A stretch of 35,482 nucleotides of DNA from CAZPBN01 sp964584935. Lineage in GTDB: Bacteria > Acidobacteriota > Aminicenantia > Aminicenantales > Aminicenantaceae. Location: NCBI GenBank assembly GCA_964584935.1, contig CAZPBN010000023.1, forward strand, positions 1 through 35,482, in the 5' to 3' direction. The position numbers were made by a program, and so were the translations under genes. Shown piece after piece: positions 15,463 through 24,061 of this stretch. Below the pieces are notes generated by a model. That model was not told where the DNA came from. It did no database searches and worked only from the letters and a program-made list of their open reading frames with translations. The first letter of the stretch is position 1, and every line of letters begins with the position of its first letter.

Positions 15463-17229
15463 ATGCATTCAAAAAAAGCTTTAACATTTTTCGGTTTGCT
15501 CATCATCACACTGGCAGCAGCAAGTGCGTTCATCATCCAAACGCCAGCTTATGACCAAAAAAACCAAACAAATTATGAACACTGGGAAGGATGCACATCC
15601 ATTCTGGTCGGGAAAAAGGCATCATCGGATGGCTCGACCATGACCACCCACACCTGCGACTGTGGCGTGTGTGACTGGCAATTCCGTTATGTTCCAGCCG
15701 CTGACCACAAGGAAGGGGATGTCCGCAAGATCTACCACATCAACCAGTACAAAACCTGGCCCCCGGAACAGGGTGTCAAATGGGAGCGGTACAAGGACAA
15801 TGACACAGGACTGGAGATCCCTCAGGTCCCGCATACCTATGCGTATATCCATGGAATGTTCGGCTACATGAATGAAAACCAGGTCGCCCTGGGGGAATCA
15901 ACCATTGGCTGCCAGCCTAAGATGAGAAATCCCACTCCCTCAGCTAAATTCGATATCACCATGCTGACTCTTATAGCTATGGAACGAGCCAAAACCGCAA
16001 GAGAAGCGATCCAGATCATGGGAGACCTGGGAACCACCTACGGGTATGGATTCAACGACCGTGGAGAGATGCTGGCTGTGTCTGATCCCAACGAAGTCTG
16101 GATTTTTGAGATCATGCCAGTCGGGCCTCTCTGGACTCCAGAAAGCGGCAAACCCGGTGCCGTTTGGTGTGCCCAGCGTGTCCCGGATGACCATGTGAGT
16201 GTCACACCGAATGAGTCCCGCATTGGCGAGATCGATCTGGATAACAAAGATTATTTTATGGCTTCATCCAATGCGGTCTCCTATGCCATAGAAAACGGCT
16301 TTTATGATCCAGACAGCGGAGAGCCATTCAGCTGGAAAAAAGCCTATTCTCCGACCACAGGGAGCGCTCAAAACACCCAGGGGAGACGGGGCCGGCTGTG
16401 GCGGTTCTTTAACATTGTGGCGCCTTCTTTGAATCTGGGACCAGATACAGAAAGCATGGATCTTCCTTTCTCAGTCAAACCGGATAAAAAGCTTTCTGTC
16501 CAGGATGTCATGGCGATCACCCGGGATAAATACAAGGGAGTCCAATTTGATCCCACTGATGGAATCAAAGGAGGTCCTTTTGAAAATCCCAATTACTTTC
16601 GTAGATTCCGGGTCGAGGACAAAAAATACAACGGTCCGCGGTGCATCTGTGTGAACAATGTGGAGTACACCACCATCACCCAGTGCAGGGGATGGCTGCC
16701 CGATCCGATAGGCGGAATACTCTGGCTGTCTTTTGGAGCCCAGGACACAGCCTGTTATATGCCTCTTTACTGCGGCATCACGGAACTTCCTGAGTCGTTC
16801 CAGGTCGGCGATCATTTTGTCTTTAACCGGGACTCTGCCCGCTGGGCCTCGGATTATGTTGATTTTCACACCCAGGTGGTCTATTCCTATGCCATTGAGG
16901 ACGTCAAAAAGGCTCAGGAGAAATGGGAAGGAATTGCTTTTCAGAATATCCCTGTTGTGGATAAAGAGGCTCAATCCCTCTACAAGGACAATCCTGAAAA
17001 AGCCAGGCAGTATCTCACTGATTTTTCAATCAATCATGCCAATTCCGTGGTCAATGCCTGGTGGAAGCTGGGGGATGACCTGCTGGTCAAGTACAACCAC
17101 TTCCGCATCTATAATCCGGAGACCCGAAAAGTCGATAGAGTGCAGACTCCGGAATGGTGGAACAGAGCAGTCATTGAACAGGACAACCTCACTCCCTACA
17201 CACCGCCACCGCCTCCTGAAAAGAAATAG
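15463..17229 (+). CDS. Secreted C69-family dipeptidase
   Basis: 588-residue N-terminal-nucleophile peptidase of family C69 (U34, PepD-like), which splits dipeptides from larger substrates. A signal peptide fills the first 30 residues (KK, then LTFFGLLIITLAAASAF). It is followed by a short propeptide and the nucleophile C44 in GCTSILVGKKASSDGSTM, which becomes residue 1 after self-cleavage. YGYGFNDRGEMLAVSDP and EVWIFEIMPVGP are further family landmarks. The protein is probably periplasmic or exported and may feed on peptides. The start has AGGAGG six bases before the ATG. It is monocistronic and of moderate GC, like the core-like genes in the window. Confidence 0.9.
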   Translation: MHSKKALTFFGLLIITLAAASAFIIQTPAYDQKNQTNYEHWEGCTSILVGKKASSDGSTMTTHTCDCGVCDWQFRYVPAADHKEGDVRKIYHINQYKTWPPEQGVKWERYKDNDTGLEIPQVPHTYAYIHGMFGYMNENQVALGESTIGCQPKMRNPTPSAKFDITMLTLIAMERAKTAREAIQIMGDLGTTYGYGFNDRGEMLAVSDPNEVWIFEIMPVGPLWTPESGKPGAVWCAQRVPDDHVSVTPNESRIGEIDLDNKDYFMASSNAVSYAIENGFYDPDSGEPFSWKKAYSPTTGSAQNTQGRRGRLWRFFNIVAPSLNLGPDTESMDLPFSVKPDKKLSVQDVMAITRDKYKGVQFDPTDGIKGGPFENPNYFRRFRVEDKKYNGPRCICVNNVEYTTITQCRGWLPDPIGGILWLSFGAQDTACYMPLYCGITELPESFQVGDHFVFNRDSARWASDYVDFHTQVVYSYAIEDVKKAQEKWEGIAFQNIPVVDKEAQSLYKDNPEKARQYLTDFSINHANSVVNAWWKLGDDLLVKYNHFRIYNPETRKVDRVQTPEWWNRAVIEQDNLTPYTPPPPPEKK

Positions 17230-17331
17230 CGCTGACGACAGCTTAATCGTATTTTTGAAGAGAGTTTCCATTAAATTATTTCTTTGTTTCTGTTTGCGCT
17301 TCTCTTATTATCCTCCGGTTTCTGATAGAGT

Positions 17332-17607
17332 TTGGCTGCTCTTATAGAGGAGAGGAGGAAGGAGGATGATCCTGAAGAATTCTGGCAGAGAGTCAAGACC
17401 AACCTGCAAGCCGGAAAGGTGAGATTGATTTTCGTGGCTGATGTCATCCCTTATGAATTGAAAGGCATTGTTGAATTTCTCAATGAACAGATGGATCCGG
17501 CGCGAAGTTTTTTCCCTCTCAGCGGCGGATTAGAGACAAATGGATACTTCGACTTAGATTCTCTCCATTTTTTTCCAAATGATAAATGCAAGTGTGTTTG
17601 CGAATAG
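17332..17607 (+). pseudogene. Truncated gene fragment, conserved hypothetical
   Basis: A frame with DDPEEFWQRVKTNLQAGKVR and LIFVADVIPYELKGIVEFLN, then EQMDP. It matches a segment of large conserved hypothetical proteins that I associate with predicted nucleases (pattern R-L-L-F-V-A-D-x-I-P-x-E-L-x-x-I-V-E-F-L-N-E-Q-M-D-P-A). Homology ends after about 50 residues and the last 40 look random. The frame opens with TTG and has no clear upstream part. This is best read as an internal scrap of a lost gene. Confidence 0.55.
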
Positions 17608-17698
17608 TGTCACGATATGCAATGAATATGGTGTTTGGCAGTATTTTTACCCTAAAAGTTTCTTGATGTCTTGGAATTATGCGAAAATTCATGTATAA

Positions 17699-19213
17699 AT
17701 GACTTGTTATATGGATAAGACCATGAAAAAAATTAAAGATGAACAGCTAAAAGTGACTGTAGACAAGCGGCATGTCATATCCATCGGTGAGAAGCTCTAT
17801 GCTGAAAGCGTGGAACTCATCCGGGAACTGGTCAATAATGCCTATGACGCTGACGCCTCTGAAGTGCATGTCACTATGACCCCAGAATATGTCCAAGTAA
17901 AAGACAACGGCAACGGAATGGATATGGAAGGCCTCAAACAGTATTTCATCATTGGCTCTGATGAAAAGGTCATCCATTCACGTTCTCCCAAGTACGACCG
18001 GGCTAGGATCGGTCAGTTCGGTATCGGAAAATTCGCTTCCCTGGCGGCAGCCAATCGCTTCGAAGTCACAACCCAGCATAAGGATTTTGCCGCCCGAGTG
18101 GTTTTTGATAAGGATGAATGGGAAAGCAGCCCTACTGAGTGGCATTTGCCTTGTGAGATCCTGAAACCGGACTCATCCAGAGGAGATGGTACAACCGTGG
18201 TCCTTTCCGATCTCACCCGCGAGTTCAAAATAGAAGATGTAGAGAAAAAAATTCTTGAGGGAACTCCGCTTCGTGTGCCTGATTTTGCGGTTTATCTAAA
18301 CAATCGGCGGCTTTATCCGAGAAGCCTGACTGGACATGTCATTCCCATCCTTGAAGGGACCAAATTCGGGCTGATAAACGGAGAAGTCATCATCGTCCCC
18401 TCATCACAAGCCTTCATGAAGGATCTGGGGATCGCAGTCAAAGTCAAAGGTGTTACTGTAAAGCGGGAACTTTTCGGCATGGAATCCTGGGGAAAGGTGG
18501 TATCCAGGATCAAGGGAGAGATCAACGCTGACTTCCTGCCGATTACATCCGACCGATCAAAATTCATCACGGATTCAGCCGAGTATCAGGAATTCATAAA
18601 GATAATGGAAAAGATCGTAGGGATCATCAAAAAAACGCTGGGGAAAGAGGCTGACAAGCGAAAAGACCGGCGCGCCGGTTCAGCCGTCAGGGAAGCGCTC
18701 AAAAAGATCCATAAAGCCCTGTCTATTAATCCTGACTTATCCCCGTTTGGACCGGTCTCCTATGGCGATGAGGCAAAAGCGGGAAGCGGAGGAAGTGCGG
18801 CTTTAAACGGAAAGGATAAAAAAGAAGATATTAAAGATAAGGAAATCAGTCCGGAGGAGAAAAAAGCGGCAGCAGAAAAGAAAGCAAAGAAAAAAAAGCG
18901 GCGGCATCCTCTGGTAAAAAAAATGACACCAAACGCCATTGTCCGCAGGATGAGGATGGGCACTGAGAGTGTTTCAGTTTGTATGGACTTTTTCGGTGAA
19001 AGTGGTCCGGAATGTTTTACCGAGGGGAATGTTGTCTATATCAACCGGGATCATCCCTTGTTTAAGCGGGAGTCCCGCAGGAGTGCTACTTTCACCATGT
19101 ATATAGCCCGGTTAATCACTCAGGAAATCTCCATGTATAAGGAAACCAGGAGCCCGCGGGTAGCTTTCACCCGTCAAAGCAAACTTCTCAAAGATGCTTT
19201 TTCCGAAGAATGA
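17699..19213 (+). CDS. GHKL (Hsp90-like) ATPase-domain protein
   Basis: 504 residues. The N-terminal ATP-binding Bergerat fold shows the N box ELIRELVNNAYDADA (about 38-52), VKDNGNGMD (G1) and RIGQFGIGKFAS (G2). A central region up to about residue 320 resembles the middle domain of Hsp90/MutL-like proteins. A lysine-rich linker (about 365-405) leads to a conserved C-terminal module: IVRRMRMGTESVSVCMDFFG, GNVVYINRDHP and TFTMYIARLITQEISM. The substrate is unknown; homologues are conserved hypothetical ATPases, and a chaperone or DNA-repair role is inference. The start is uncertain. ATG at 17723 has a weak upstream purine run, while 17699 and 17711 have none. Confidence 0.75.
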   Translation: MTCYMDKTMKKIKDEQLKVTVDKRHVISIGEKLYAESVELIRELVNNAYDADASEVHVTMTPEYVQVKDNGNGMDMEGLKQYFIIGSDEKVIHSRSPKYDRARIGQFGIGKFASLAAANRFEVTTQHKDFAARVVFDKDEWESSPTEWHLPCEILKPDSSRGDGTTVVLSDLTREFKIEDVEKKILEGTPLRVPDFAVYLNNRRLYPRSLTGHVIPILEGTKFGLINGEVIIVPSSQAFMKDLGIAVKVKGVTVKRELFGMESWGKVVSRIKGEINADFLPITSDRSKFITDSAEYQEFIKIMEKIVGIIKKTLGKEADKRKDRRAGSAVREALKKIHKALSINPDLSPFGPVSYGDEAKAGSGGSAALNGKDKKEDIKDKEISPEEKKAAAEKKAKKKKRRHPLVKKMTPNAIVRRMRMGTESVSVCMDFFGESGPECFTEGNVVYINRDHPLFKRESRRSATFTMYIARLITQEISMYKETRSPRVAFTRQSKLLKDAFSEE

Positions 19214-19220
19214 AATCATT

Positions 19221-19250
19221 GGTGAAGGTTTACTTATTCACCTTATTTTT
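19221..19250 (+). terminator. Possible rho-independent terminator
   Basis: GGTGAA and TTCACC form a six-base-pair stem with a ten-base loop, followed by TTATTTTT, eight bases after the GHKL gene. The stem is short, so confidence is modest. Confidence 0.4.
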
Positions 19251-19512
19251 ACTTAAGAATTACCTAGAAAATAGAAGCCAAAGTCAGAAGAAAATCCTAA
19301 GCACGAAATCCGAAACAAATTCAAATTCTCATATGACCTAAATTCAAAACAAAATTGTGAAGAATGTCTTATCCACTCATTGACACATCTTCCCATCCAC
19401 ATCAGCTGTTTTCATTGTTTGTGGGTGGATATGCGCATTAAATTCATAGGAAATCATAGCACGTCAGCATGAAAAATAAGTTAATAGTGAAGCCTATCCA
19501 TTTTATTTTAGG
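19251..19512. other. Gene-free stretch with an imperfect hairpin
   Basis: No coding frame. CCATCCACA (19393-19401) can pair with TGTGGGTGG (19420-19428) through one wobble. A low-complexity patch around 19300-19345 contains AAGCACGAAATCCGAAAC, a phrase I associate with dispersed intergenic repeats in environmental genomes. Confidence 0.3.
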
Positions 19513-19707
19513 CTAACCTTTTAAGAGCGGCACATTCACTGACTTTGCTGCTTTTTGCAAATTTTTATCCAGAGTTGCCAGCGGCATTCCTTTTCTCATA
19601 GCCAGGTCCAGGTAGGATGCATAGTAACTTGAGAGTCCATGGGACCGTCCTAATCCCATGAGATCATACATCACCTTTTTGGGGAAATGGTAAGCTAAAT
19701 TCCCATT
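19513..19707 (-). pseudogene. VapC-type PIN-domain toxin, C-terminal remnant
   Basis: The minus-strand frame reads HGLSSYYASYLDLAMRKGMP, LATLDKNLQKAAKSV, NVPLLKG and stop. This is the last third of a PIN nuclease, with the Y-D/Y-A-x-Y-L-x-L-A and P-L-A-T-L-D signatures, including the aspartate of the active site. The N-terminal part is gone. A scrap MKEIMTLSMRCK further upstream on the same strand (about 19728-19763) may be what is left of a VapB start. Confidence 0.65.
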
Positions 19708-19847
19708 AGCGTAGTAAAAGTACTTGACATTTGCATCTCATACTCAATGTCATTATCTCTTTCATGTTTGCCTCTTTTCCGAAGGAGAAATTTTATCTTT
19801 GCAGTTGATGGGAACACAATTGCTTTGTTATCACATTTTTTTGCATT

Positions 19848-19877
19848 TTGACTTAACATGATACTTTTATTTTAATT
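19848..19877 (+). promoter_or_regulatory. Promoter-like cassette copy
   Basis: TTGACT (19848-19853), an 18-base spacer containing GATACTTTTATT, then TTAATT. It shares the ATACTTTT spacer with the cassettes at 5435, 20047, 29444 (minus) and 30385 (minus). It lies 45 bases before a small possible membrane peptide. Confidence 0.45.
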
Positions 19878-19921
19878 AAGCTTTTTGAGTGTGAAGTTGG
19901 GAAAACAGGGAATAAGCAAAA

Positions 19922-20050
19922 ATGAGTCAAAATCTAAGAAAATCGAAAAAGGAAATAAATATACATAAGACTCTGTTTCAGAGCTATTCTTATTCTATTT
20001 ATACTGTGATCTTTGCTTTCATTCTATTTTTCTTGTTCATTATGATTTGA
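19922..20050 (+). CDS. Possible 42-residue membrane peptide
   Basis: Starts MSQNLRKSKKEINIHKTLFQ and ends in one hydrophobic helix, IYTVIFAFILFFLFIMI. A basic N-terminus with a C-terminal helix is the shape of small membrane peptides and type I toxins. It has a promoter-like cassette upstream, but only a poor ribosome-binding site (GGGAA, 8 bases off). The stop codon lies within the -35 box of the next promoter. The bases around its start (AAAAATGAGTC) recur at two other cassettes, so the similarity may be at DNA level only. Confidence 0.3.
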   Translation: MSQNLRKSKKEINIHKTLFQSYSYSIYTVIFAFILFFLFIMI

Positions 20051-20075
20051 CATAATACTTTTCTTTACTTATTAT
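20047..20075 (+). promoter_or_regulatory. Promoter cassette of the lipoprotein gene
   Basis: TTGACA (20047-20052), a 17-base spacer TAATACTTTTCTTTACT, TATTAT (20070-20075). From TTGACA to AAAGGTTAA about 40 bases nearly repeat the promoter in front of addA at 5435. Confidence 0.6.
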
Positions 20076-20192
20076 TGATAAAGGTTAAACTTAGAAAGTA
20101 AATTTTAGTAAATAGAAGTAAAAATTAAATCAGAACTAAAAATCAAATTCTAATATTTTTTTTAGAAGAAAGGCAAAATCAGGAGGGTGTGT

Positions 20193-20903
20193 ATGAGAAT
20201 AAAAATTATTATATGTCTAATGATATTATCTCTTACCTTTGTAGGATGCTATTATCAAGGATATGTAAAATTTGAGCCCTATGAGAAAGAAATAATTCCA
20301 ACTGAAAGATTAAAGGAATTCATGAAAAATATTGAATATCCTAGAATAGTACTTAGAGTCCCAAACCCTGAATTAATAGCAACTGGGGCAGAAAATAACG
20401 CTCCTATATATAATGCAATTGAAAGTGAATTTATCAAAGAAGGTTATATAGTAAGAGATAGGGCGCTTTTTGAAGAAATGTTAAGTAGCTCAGAAAGAGA
20501 TATAAATTATGAAGATATAAGCCGCAGGACAGATACAGATTTGATTTTAGAACTCCAAAGGTTATATACAAATGTTAATTATAAAACTAATAAGTACTAC
20601 ACATATGATGGGGAAGAGAGAATTTTTCCCCTTAATATTTATTTAAGTGCTCCTGGTGCAGAAGTGAGATTTAAATTAATTTTGATAAAAGAAAACGAAC
20701 TAGCAGGAAGTTTTATTTTTCATTATGCGCCATGCCCACGTGGTTGTGATGTGATAGTATATTTCAACAATGTGTATTATAAACTTGATAAAGAAAAATA
20801 TGAATATTATCCATATAAAAGTTTTTCGGTCAATGAGTTGGAATACTTTATTAAGAGTGTTGCCAGAGATCTAATTAATCTGTTAGAAAAAATGAGATAT
20901 TAA
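20193..20903 (+). CDS. Predicted lipoprotein of unknown function
   Basis: 236 residues from the ATG at 20193, chosen over the GTG six bases earlier because AGGAGG at 20181-20186 is ideally spaced for it. The signal segment RIKIIICLMILSLTFVGC ends in a lipobox with C19, so the mature protein should be anchored in a membrane by its N-terminal cysteine. After that come a mixed alpha/beta domain with TERLKEFMKNIEYPRIVLRV and a middle stretch DTDLILELQRLYTN typical of lipoproteins of the curli-assembly/DUF799-like fold. That placement is a guess. It has its own promoter cassette and is AT-rich. Confidence 0.65.
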   Translation: MRIKIIICLMILSLTFVGCYYQGYVKFEPYEKEIIPTERLKEFMKNIEYPRIVLRVPNPELIATGAENNAPIYNAIESEFIKEGYIVRDRALFEEMLSSSERDINYEDISRRTDTDLILELQRLYTNVNYKTNKYYTYDGEERIFPLNIYLSAPGAEVRFKLILIKENELAGSFIFHYAPCPRGCDVIVYFNNVYYKLDKEKYEYYPYKSFSVNELEYFIKSVARDLINLLEKMRY

Positions 20904-20930
20904 AATATTTATTTGCTTAAACATTTCCAT

Positions 20931-21203
20931 TTATAAATCTCTTTGCCCATCCAATGCAAGGATCATTTTTTCCTCTTTAATATAGCTTCGCTCATTGATC
21001 CAGTCCTCTAAGTATTCAATCAGATAACTGGTGATGAGACGAACATAGAATTCCTGATCGGGAAACACTCCACAATGACCCGGCTTCGTCTTCGGATCTC
21101 ACGGATGATCCGCTCCAACACGTTTGTGGAGGATATCCTCCGTTTATCAATCTCAGGAAACTCATAAAACTGGAGGGAATCTTCCAGACCATTCTCCAGG
21201 CAT
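20931..21203 (-). pseudogene. IS256-family transposase C-terminal fragment
   Basis: The minus-strand frame starts CLENGLEDSLQFYEFPEIDK, then RRISSTNVLERIIREIRRRS, R-V. A one-base loss shifts the frame, and it continues GVFPDQEFYVRLITSYLIEY, LEDWINERSYIKEE, then a stop. The S-T-N-x-L-E-R...R-R-R-x-R-V-V-G-x-F-P block is the catalytic-glutamate end of IS256 transposases. It belongs to a different subgroup from the element at 27123. It ends abruptly against an ISL3 scrap. Confidence 0.8.
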
Positions 21204-21307
21204 TAAAGGTGATTAAAAGAATTGCTTATGGCTATCACGATCTCTACTAATTTAAACTGAAAGTCTACTATATCCATACCACTAGGTATTCATTAGTGTA
21301 ATGAACC
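21204..21307 (+). mobile_element. ISL3 3'-end remnant
   Basis: 104 bases matching the last part of the ISL3 element at 13093-14396 (AAAGGTGATTAAA ... CATTAGTGTAATGAACC), including the right terminal repeat. The transposase frame has a stop where the complete copy reads YFK. It marks an old insertion into or next to the IS256 fragment. Confidence 0.8.
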
Positions 21308-21405
21308 ATTGTTTAGAATTTTGATGATAGACCGAACACCACCGATTTGACAAATTCTCTCAAATCATAAAAAATGAAATCATAGAACAGGGTTTTTAAA
21401 GCGAA

Positions 21406-21810
21406 ATGAGAATTGAAATCTTATCGGATTCTTTTGAAGAGACTTTTTTTGATTTGATTCAGAAATCCAAAGAGCAGCTCTTAGCAAGCCCATTTATAAA
21501 AAATAATATTGCTCAGTTGATTCTTGAGAATAGACCGAAAAAGTCCCATATTTATTTTTTAACAAATTATAAACTGGCGAATTTTTACAGAAAATCCTCT
21601 GATTTAGAGGCATTACGGTCTTTTATAAACAACCGCATAGAAGTCAGAAATTACCCGCGTCTTCATGCAAAAACTTTCATTTTCGATTCCAATAATGCAA
21701 TCATCACTTCTGCGAATTTGACCATGGGAGGATTAAAGCATAATTATGAATGCGGTGTTTTCATCAATAACTCTGCTGATAAGGGAAGAAGGTTTAAAAC
21801 ATCGGTTTAA
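21406..21810 (+). CDS. PLD-like (HKD) phosphodiesterase, short
   Basis: 134 residues with one HKD motif, LHAKTFIFDSNNAIITSANL (H-x-K-x4-D followed by S-A-N), and the usual start of a PLD fold (EILSDSFEETFFDLIQKSKE, LLASPFIKN). Family members include phospholipases, nucleases and defence-associated nucleases. The frame ends NNSADKGRRFKTSV shortly after the motif, earlier than normal for stand-alone PLD proteins, so it is probably truncated at the 3' end. The active enzyme would need two HKD motifs, by dimerisation. It converges on the SIR2 gene 41 bases away. Confidence 0.65.
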   Translation: MRIEILSDSFEETFFDLIQKSKEQLLASPFIKNNIAQLILENRPKKSHIYFLTNYKLANFYRKSSDLEALRSFINNRIEVRNYPRLHAKTFIFDSNNAIITSANLTMGGLKHNYECGVFINNSADKGRRFKTSV

Positions 21811-21850
21811 GAAGAATGCTATAAATCGAAAAAGTTACTTTATTAAACGG

Positions 21851-23845
21851 CTAGCTGATATGTATTAACTCTGACAGCATTGACCGAATAATTATTCTCC
21901 ATAATCTAATTTTGTAATTTATCGTACGGCATATTGAATATTCAACCTTTTTCATTTGGTTCAAAGCCACACGCGCATTTTCAATTGCCATCTTATAGTT
22001 CTTCTGTCTAAGGAATTCCATAGAAAGTCTGTAATATGCTTTCCATATTCCCGGTTGATCTTCAATAGCTTCAGCTTTAAGAAGGTTGCCACGAATCTCG
22101 TCAAGCATCGAACCGATCACTTCCCCTTTGTCAATTACATTTTCTCTTTGATAATTGATCTCGCCAAGTAAGCTGTCGGTTTCTAAGAAAGTTGAAATGT
22201 CAGTGGCGATTAGGCAATTTTCAATTTTTTGGGGCAATGAAGGATCTTGTTGCTTTGCTTGTTCGAGAAAATATTCGGTCTCGTTAAATATTCGTTCAGC
22301 TAGATCATACAGTTGCGTTGAATAACGAGCGAAAGGGCTTTTTCTGTTTATGAAAAAGGCTTTCATCCATAATTGGCATATCATGTTTCTCCAAGGCTTG
22401 AACAGCAATCTTCTGGTTATTTGATGCCTTTTCCATAAGTCTCTGTGAACATGAAGGTAGGTTATTAAAAAGTCTCCGATGGCTTGAAGTTCGTCAGGAT
22501 TAGTTGAATTATCTAGTCTATGTTTGGTTAGCACCCTGAATGCTTTTTTGGAAGCGAGGAAGGATTTAATATAATTCCCTCTCATGCGATATTCTCCCAT
22601 TAATCTTGAGAGAGTGAAAAATTCGTCAAAAGAAGATGTAGTGTGCTTTTTCCATTCTGTTATTTTCTTGATTGCTTTTCCATATTTTCCCCAATCTCTC
22701 AGGCCATTTGTATATACCCGCCACCACTGACTCGTTAACGAAGTAAAAATTCCTTGTTGAGGACTTGTTTTTGTAAAACTGGAAGAAAGATTTTCAGAAC
22801 AAAGACAGAAATGTACTGCTTGTTTTCCCACACCAAGTGCAGCCATATATTGACCAGCTATGAGGTTTTTAAAATCTTCTGAGATTGGATGTTTTTTCAT
22901 TTCTTTTTTAAATTTTTTTCTCCAATTGTAAGAAATCTTTTTTTGAATTTCTTGATAATTCCATTCCCATTGATCTTTAAGCCTTGAAATAAGCTCAGTC
23001 GCGTAACCCTTATATGCATATATTTTGGAACCCGCTCTCTCCAATTCTTTCAAAATTGTTGATGCCCCGTGTGGAATATCGTTAATCTCGCATGCTCCAA
23101 AGTCTCCATTATCAGGATGCTGAATCCAAATGACATTTAGATTTTCAAGCCGATTTTCCCTAACATTGCCAATATATAAATGAAAAAATGGGGTGACGTC
23201 AAAGGAATCGACTCCTCCGTAACCAATAAAACATAATACTTTAGATTTTCTGAGGACATTGAGAATGCTATTTGCTAGATTATTGCTAAACCCCTTAGTA
23301 ATATTTTTTAGCGTGATTCCCATATATTCATATAGCTTTTTTTCCGTGATTGTTCCATGAAGTTTAACAAGCTTAGATTGTACACATTTTGCATCAGTTG
23401 GATTATTAATTACTTTATCTTTTGTATACTGCATTGATGTTTCAATTCCATTATCGAAGTTCATTGTTAAGTGCGTCCCGCCATTGTTTACGTGATTAGC
23501 GAAGAAAATGTGATAAAGATTTATATATTGTCTTGGTATTTCCATGAATGAGAAATATTCGAATGTCTTGTATCCAAGAACACCGACGATATCTTCAATA
23601 ACTAGCTCTAATCTCGGCAAGCTTTTAATATTGCCATAGCTGTCTTTGAATTTGCCCTTGGAGAAAAAGTCATTCACGAGATCATAAGTTTCGAGAGGCA
23701 TGAATGAATTCATGCATAATTCCAAAAGAAGATCGCCAGTGGGCAAGTCGGTTGGATATTGTTTTGAAATTCCAGAACCAGACCAAAAAGTAATTTCTTC
23801 AGGATTGATTTTTTCAATTAATGAGAATATTTCGTTATATGCCAT
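21851..23845 (-). CDS. SIR2-domain protein with C-terminal helical repeats
   Basis: 664 residues. The N-terminal SIR2-like Rossmann domain shows WSGSGISKQYPTDLPTG (21-37), TMNFDNGIE with N129, KLVKLHGT with H163, and CFIGYGGVDSFD (205-216). These are the NAD-binding glycine loop, catalytic asparagine and histidine, and second glycine loop. The C-terminal 350 residues are helical, with pairs resembling TPR units (for example FFTLSRLMGEYRMRGNYIKS and GIWKAYYRLSMEFLRQKNYK). This architecture is shared with anti-phage NADases that deplete NAD on infection. The defence role is inferred from architecture and neighbourhood. AAGGA precedes the ATG. A small membrane-protein gene lies 216 bases upstream on the same strand. 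Confidence 0.78.
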   Translation of the reverse strand: MAYNEIFSLIEKINPEEITFWSGSGISKQYPTDLPTGDLLLELCMNSFMPLETYDLVNDFFSKGKFKDSYGNIKSLPRLELVIEDIVGVLGYKTFEYFSFMEIPRQYINLYHIFFANHVNNGGTHLTMNFDNGIETSMQYTKDKVINNPTDAKCVQSKLVKLHGTITEKKLYEYMGITLKNITKGFSNNLANSILNVLRKSKVLCFIGYGGVDSFDVTPFFHLYIGNVRENRLENLNVIWIQHPDNGDFGACEINDIPHGASTILKELERAGSKIYAYKGYATELISRLKDQWEWNYQEIQKKISYNWRKKFKKEMKKHPISEDFKNLIAGQYMAALGVGKQAVHFCLCSENLSSSFTKTSPQQGIFTSLTSQWWRVYTNGLRDWGKYGKAIKKITEWKKHTTSSFDEFFTLSRLMGEYRMRGNYIKSFLASKKAFRVLTKHRLDNSTNPDELQAIGDFLITYLHVHRDLWKRHQITRRLLFKPWRNMICQLWMKAFFINRKSPFARYSTQLYDLAERIFNETEYFLEQAKQQDPSLPQKIENCLIATDISTFLETDSLLGEINYQRENVIDKGEVIGSMLDEIRGNLLKAEAIEDQPGIWKAYYRLSMEFLRQKNYKMAIENARVALNQMKKVEYSICRTINYKIRLWRIIIRSMLSELIHIS

Positions 23846-24061
23846 AGAGTCCTTCTTTTACTTTAACGGATTCTTTACTTCAATCAAAATTAGAGAACAA
23901 AAACCTTTCTACTTTTTAATATTAATAATTCAAAATTAGATCAATTCTGTGTGTTGGAAAGGATGCGATTAATGCTGATATTAGATATTGCTAAAGACAA
24001 CTTGGGGAACCATTGATTTACATTATATCTATTGTTAGATGATAAGAAATTATTCAGACCA

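Noticed and set aside
15622..17347. Several frames of 65-200 codons overlapping the dipeptidase gene
   Set aside because: All overlap the intact C69 gene in other frames, lack ribosome-binding sites and have arginine/serine-rich shadow composition.
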